DNA of 45,979 bases from Zoogloea sp. (GTDB lineage Bacteria > Pseudomonadota > Gammaproteobacteria > Burkholderiales > Rhodocyclaceae), in assembly GCF_028693495.1 (NCBI RefSeq), contig NZ_JAQUVG010000014.1, positions 1-45,979 of the forward strand, in the 5' to 3' direction. Both the position numbers and the translations under genes were made by a program. The notes beneath the pieces were generated by a model. It worked only from the letters and a program-made list of their open reading frames with translations. It ran no database searches and was not told the origin of the DNA. Within the stretch, counting starts at the first letter, position 1. Every line of letters begins with the position of its first letter. Shown one piece after another: positions 42,936-45,979 of this stretch.

Positions 42936-44027
42936 TTACGGATTCGACGGCGTCCGAGGGCCCATGTTCATGAGATTGTCCCCCGGTGCCTGCAGGGTAG
43001 GTGAAGACTCACCGGGCTCAGATTTCTGACGAAATTGGATCAGGGCGCTGCGCAGCCGCCGTGTGGTGATCGCCGCCTGCAGGCCGAGGCAGTCCATGAG
43101 CTCGGCGTCACTGGCACCCTGATCGATCAGTAACGCCGCATACGTGTTGCGCAGGGTTTGCGCACAGGCACGTTCGCCGGTGATGCCTGCTTCCCCAAGC
43201 AGGCGTTGAGTACGCCGGTGGATGGATGAGGCGGAGAGCGCCGCCTGTTTGCTGTGTCTGCCAAAACCCATGCTGCGGTCGGCTTCGAAGATCTTCTGGC
43301 TTCCTGTCAGGGGGCCATCATGCAAGCGGCTGAGCACCTTGAGCCAGGTTTCGAGAGGCTGACCGACAAAATCCTGAAGCTGTGCCCGGTGTGCCCGGTT
43401 GGGGCGGCTCAGATCAATAAAGCCTTCCTCAATATTGATGCAATTAAGCGAGATTTGCGGAATTTGAGAAACCTTCAATCCTGCTCCGAGCAGCACGGCA
43501 ACCAGCGCAAGATCCCGCCATTCCATCCAGTTACCGGCGACAGGACTGTTTTCTGCAAATGCGCTGCAGCGTCCTTCGATCAGGGTGCGTACCGCTACGG
43601 TTTCCGCTTTGCTCAGGAACCGGGTCGGTTTGTCGTCTCCCTCCCCGATACGGGCCCGGCCGGCGGCCGAGCCCGCATTACCACCGGGATAACCGAGCGC
43701 ACCCAGATGGGCAAAGACCCGCTCCAGCTGCCGGACATATTGTTGACGTTGCCGTCCGGTTTGACCGGGTTGCCGGGCGGCAACCGCATGGGGGTTCGGG
43801 GTTTCCAGAAAACGCTGGATGTCGGAGGGGGTGATTTTCAACAGGGATAGTCCCTGCTCTTCAGTCCACTGACAAAAACGTCCGAACATGGCCAGATAGA
43901 CTGTTTTGGTGCTGTCCTTGAGCTTTTGGCTGTTTAACCAACTTGCGTAGGCAAGTCGAGGTTGTCGGGTCCATCCCTCTAGGGTGTCGAAGATGTCGGG
44001 TGTCCCGGTTTTGTTTTTTTGCGGCAT
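42936..44027 (-). CDS. Catalytically degenerate tyrosine-recombinase-like protein
   Basis: A 363-aa protein with the integrase layout: a SAM-like core-binding domain at about 25-115 and the catalytic fold at about 135-330. The catalytic set is largely lost. Box I has K185 in GAGLKVSQI where GLR is expected; box II has Q290 and R293 in AQTLRNTY (HxLR expected); LGH is LGL at 314-316; and the nucleophile position, about 325, is Leu. It may bind DNA without cutting, or use other chemistry. The gene has a sigma-70-like promoter at 44056-44084 and no good ribosome binding site. It is followed by the MBL nuclease gene. Confidence 0.75.
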   Translation of the reverse strand: MPQKNKTGTPDIFDTLEGWTRQPRLAYASWLNSQKLKDSTKTVYLAMFGRFCQWTEEQGLSLLKITPSDIQRFLETPNPHAVAARQPGQTGRQRQQYVRQLERVFAHLGALGYPGGNAGSAAGRARIGEGDDKPTRFLSKAETVAVRTLIEGRCSAFAENSPVAGNWMEWRDLALVAVLLGAGLKVSQIPQISLNCINIEEGFIDLSRPNRAHRAQLQDFVGQPLETWLKVLSRLHDGPLTGSQKIFEADRSMGFGRHSKQAALSASSIHRRTQRLLGEAGITGERACAQTLRNTYAALLIDQGASDAELMDCLGLQAAITTRRLRSALIQFRQKSEPGESSPTLQAPGDNLMNMGPRTPSNP

Positions 44028-44055
44028 TTTTTAGACGCTTAATTGCAATTTTTAA

Positions 44056-44084
44056 AATTTACTTTAGCGCCTGCCTCATGACAA
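44056..44084 (-). promoter_or_regulatory. Promoter of the degenerate recombinase/nuclease operon
   Basis: On the minus strand a -35 TTGTCA (44084-44079) and a -10 TAAATT (44061-44056) are 17 bases apart in AT-rich DNA, about 28 bases before the start at 44027. Confidence 0.5.
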
Positions 44085-44162
44085 GACCATTAAGGCCATC
44101 TGTGGTGCTACTGTTTCACATGGCTGCGCCAAGCCACTCGGCAAAAGAATGGGTGGATCAAG

Positions 44163-45731
44163 TCAATCGCATCCAATCCCATTACGCAATGCAAAGCGCA
44201 CCACATCTGCGGCGCTGTGCAATTTGAGGCGTCGCATCAACTCCCGTCGATGGGTGATGACCGTTGCCGTTGCGATTTTCAATTGCGTTGCAATCTGGCC
44301 CGAGGTCATGCCCTTGGCAATGGACTCCATGATCTGCCGCTGGCGCCGGGTCAATCCGTTGAGGGCATTCTGATCTGGCGCAGGAGATGTGAGCTGCACC
44401 TCAGGGTTCGAGGCTTCCCGTAACAGTGCAACCAAACGCGCCAGCAACTCGCTCCCCTCCTGTGTCAGCCGTTTCTGCTGGCTGATGTCCGTGATGGTTC
44501 CGGCCAGCCGGATCGGCACGCCATGCGCATCACGTGCAACGACCTTGCCACGCACAACGACCCAGACCCAATGCCCATCCTTGTGGCGCAGGCGATATTC
44601 GGAGTACAGACTTTCCGTATCACCTTCCACATGAGCCTCCATGGCAGAAAGGACCAGCGCCAGATCATCAGGATGAACAATCGCTTGCCAGGCTGCCAGA
44701 TCATGGATCCGTTGCCTGGGTGGGTATCCCAGGATGGGACCCCAGCGCCAGTCGCAAGCGATTTGCCCACGGGACACATCGTAATCCCAGAGCACCTGGC
44801 GCGAGCCGGTCAGCGCCATTTCAAGCCGCTCACGGCTCTCCAGAAGTTCCTGTTCCAGCGCCCGATGGTCCACCAGCAGCCGCTGCAATTCAACGTTTTC
44901 CGAGGCCAGCCTCTCCCGTTCGGTTATGTCGATGCACAGACCTGCCATCCGCACCGGCTGGCCCGCTTCATTGCACATGGTGTCCCCATAAGCTTCAATC
45001 CAGCGCACCCCACCGCCCGGAAGCCTGATCCGGTAGGGGTTGAAGAGCGGCGTACGGTCACGCACTGCAGCTTCAAGACGCAGGACTGCGTGGTCCCGGT
45101 CCTCGGGGTGGAGGATGCTCTTCCAGCACTCAACGCTGGCGGAATGGACCGCAGGATCAAGCCCGAACAAGGCGAAGAAGGCCGGTGACCAGTAGACTCG
45201 TCCTGCCTGAATATCCCACTCCCATATGCCCGCCCTGGCCAGACGTTCTGCCAGTCCCAGGAAGCTGCCATCGAGAATGTCCGGCAGCGGGCGCCCTGCC
45301 CCATCCGGCCCGGGCAAACGGATCGCCACGCAAAAAAGGCCCTTGATCTGCGGCTGCGCCACTTCATCCCGCAACGGTACCCACGAGAAGCTCAAACCCG
45401 TTTCACTGCCGTCAGCAATTCCCGTCAAGGGATTGACGCAGGCATTCTGCCGATTGCCCTTCAGCATTTCGTCGAAGACCGGAGCCAGGGCGCTCCAGCG
45501 TGCGCCAAACAACTCCCGGCAGGGTTGTCCCAGACCCTGAGCATGACTGTGGCCCAGCAATGCGGCAAAACCATCATTGTAAACGGAGTGCAGATCATTT
45601 CCCCAGACCACACAGGCCGGGTGGGGCAGATCGAGCATCAGGCTCACCGCGCAGCGCAAGGTTGGGGACCAGGTGTCGAATTCACCGAGGGGGGTATTTC
45701 CCCAATTGAATCCCCGAATACGCTGCATCAT
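44163..45731 (-). CDS. PAS-PAS-PAS-LuxR transcriptional regulator
   Basis: A 522-aa protein starting MMQRIRGFNWGNTPLGEF, the usual opening of PAS regulators of this kind. Three PAS domains follow, with HPEDRDHAV- and HPDDLALV-type motifs in the second and third, and a C-terminal LuxR HTH (last 65 residues: NGLTRRQRQIMESIAKGMTSGQIATQL, cited in part). It senses something through PAS and controls transcription. The open frame extends upstream to a TTG at 45863; the ATG at 45731 is preferred, with AAGG 5 bases before it. An IS30 end lies about 120 bases upstream, which may have altered its promoter. Confidence 0.82.
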   Translation of the reverse strand: MMQRIRGFNWGNTPLGEFDTWSPTLRCAVSLMLDLPHPACVVWGNDLHSVYNDGFAALLGHSHAQGLGQPCRELFGARWSALAPVFDEMLKGNRQNACVNPLTGIADGSETGLSFSWVPLRDEVAQPQIKGLFCVAIRLPGPDGAGRPLPDILDGSFLGLAERLARAGIWEWDIQAGRVYWSPAFFALFGLDPAVHSASVECWKSILHPEDRDHAVLRLEAAVRDRTPLFNPYRIRLPGGGVRWIEAYGDTMCNEAGQPVRMAGLCIDITERERLASENVELQRLLVDHRALEQELLESRERLEMALTGSRQVLWDYDVSRGQIACDWRWGPILGYPPRQRIHDLAAWQAIVHPDDLALVLSAMEAHVEGDTESLYSEYRLRHKDGHWVWVVVRGKVVARDAHGVPIRLAGTITDISQQKRLTQEGSELLARLVALLREASNPEVQLTSPAPDQNALNGLTRRQRQIMESIAKGMTSGQIATQLKIATATVITHRRELMRRLKLHSAADVVRFALRNGIGCD

Positions 45732-45852
45732 TTCTGCCTTGTTGAAAGGCAGTTTCCGTGTGCTCAAATTGGGCTCCTGTACGGCGATTTTTCTTATTAG
45801 TGGCGGGGGAGAGTCTATGGCCGGAAACTCCCCAGTCCTATGCAATACAAGA

Positions 45853-45979
45853 GGCGGTTTCAAGTCTGAAGTGCAACACTGGGTTGAAAGTTCATGATTT
45901 CCCTCGCAAAGACCTCCGCTGGTGTTTCAAAGTCGAGGCATTTGCGCGGGCGGTTGTTTAATTGTCGGGCAATGGCGTT
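45853..45979 (-). mobile_element. End of an IS30-family element, cut by the window edge
   Basis: A transposase C-terminus and a likely terminal inverted repeat (about 45853-45878, GGCGGTTTCAAG...) mark the downstream end of an IS30-family element. The rest lies beyond the window. The insertion is between the PAS-LuxR gene and its former upstream region. Confidence 0.7.
45860..45979 (-). CDS. IS30-family transposase, C-terminal fragment (partial at edge)
   Basis: On the minus strand, 39 residues reading into the edge: AIARQLNNRPRKCLDFETPA, then EVFARE, the C-terminal signature of IS30 transposases (DDE family). The gene's start is outside the window. The stop overlaps the likely terminal repeat, as is common in this family. 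Confidence 0.75.
   Translation of the reverse strand, partial: NAIARQLNNRPRKCLDFETPAEVFAREIMNFQPSVALQT

Noticed and set aside
44414-44425. Shared 12-mer cttcccgtaaca with the repeat at 41364
   Set aside because: A single 12-bp match in 46 kb can occur by chance and the second copy lies inside the PAS-LuxR coding sequence.
45732-45863. Longer PAS-LuxR protein from the TTG at 45863
   Set aside because: The extra 44 residues include the IS end region; the ATG at 45731 has a good ribosome binding site and matches the family's N-terminus.

Overview
The window is GC-rich and gene-dense. Its families suggest a betaproteobacterium, most likely a Rhodocyclales-type free-living organism. The pointers are a PEP-CTERM surface protein, several PAS/GGDEF/EAL sensors, a Dld-II-type D-lactate dehydrogenase, a SulP-STAS-cNMP transporter and RbbA-type export genes. 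The genus is a guess. No rRNA, tRNA or CRISPR array was seen.

Layout. 0-3.7 kb: a D-lactate dehydrogenase (FAD plus Fe-S) and a small low-complexity protein, closed by a perfect terminator palindrome. 3.8-7.7 kb: a LysR regulator divergent from a thioesterase/GST/2-hydroxychromene-2-carboxylate isomerase cluster. The distal part of that cluster has decayed into an MFS pseudogene and a second isomerase pseudogene. 8-10.7 kb: a minus-strand run of ribA, a YkuD-type transpeptidase and a fused SpmA/SpmB-like membrane protein. 10.9-13 kb: a PEP-CTERM protein with autotransporter-like repeats. 13.2-18.2 kb: a small membrane protein abutting an LRR-Ser/Thr kinase, an alpha/beta hydrolase behind a promoter with an embedded operator, and a SulP-STAS-cNMP transporter. 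18.2-24.2 kb: two GGDEF-EAL proteins, the first in a 4-nt-overlapping pair with a PhnD-like lipoprotein. 24.4-28.2 kb: two unknown proteins and a phytase-like esterase lipoprotein. 28.2-35.5 kb: a TetR repressor divergent from a complete exporter (OprM, HlyD, RbbA, YhhJ). 36-39.4 kb: a PAS-GGDEF cyclase and a CitT/TtdT-type DASS transporter with a structured leader. 39.5-44 kb: a recombinase island. It holds an intact tyrosine recombinase facing an operon of a catalytically degenerate recombinase and a beta-CASP metallo-beta-lactamase nuclease. 44.1-46 kb: a PAS-LuxR regulator, then the end of an IS30-family element running off the edge.

How the genes fit together. Two signalling themes recur. 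First, cyclic-di-GMP: one protein looks like a real cyclase (intact GGDEF and I-site). Two look like phosphodiesterases whose GGDEF sites are degenerate but keep the RxxD I-site. Second, local control: LysR, TetR and an unidentified regulator each have a palindromic candidate site next to their presumed targets. The least explained part is the degenerate recombinase plus beta-CASP nuclease operon at 41.5-44 kb.
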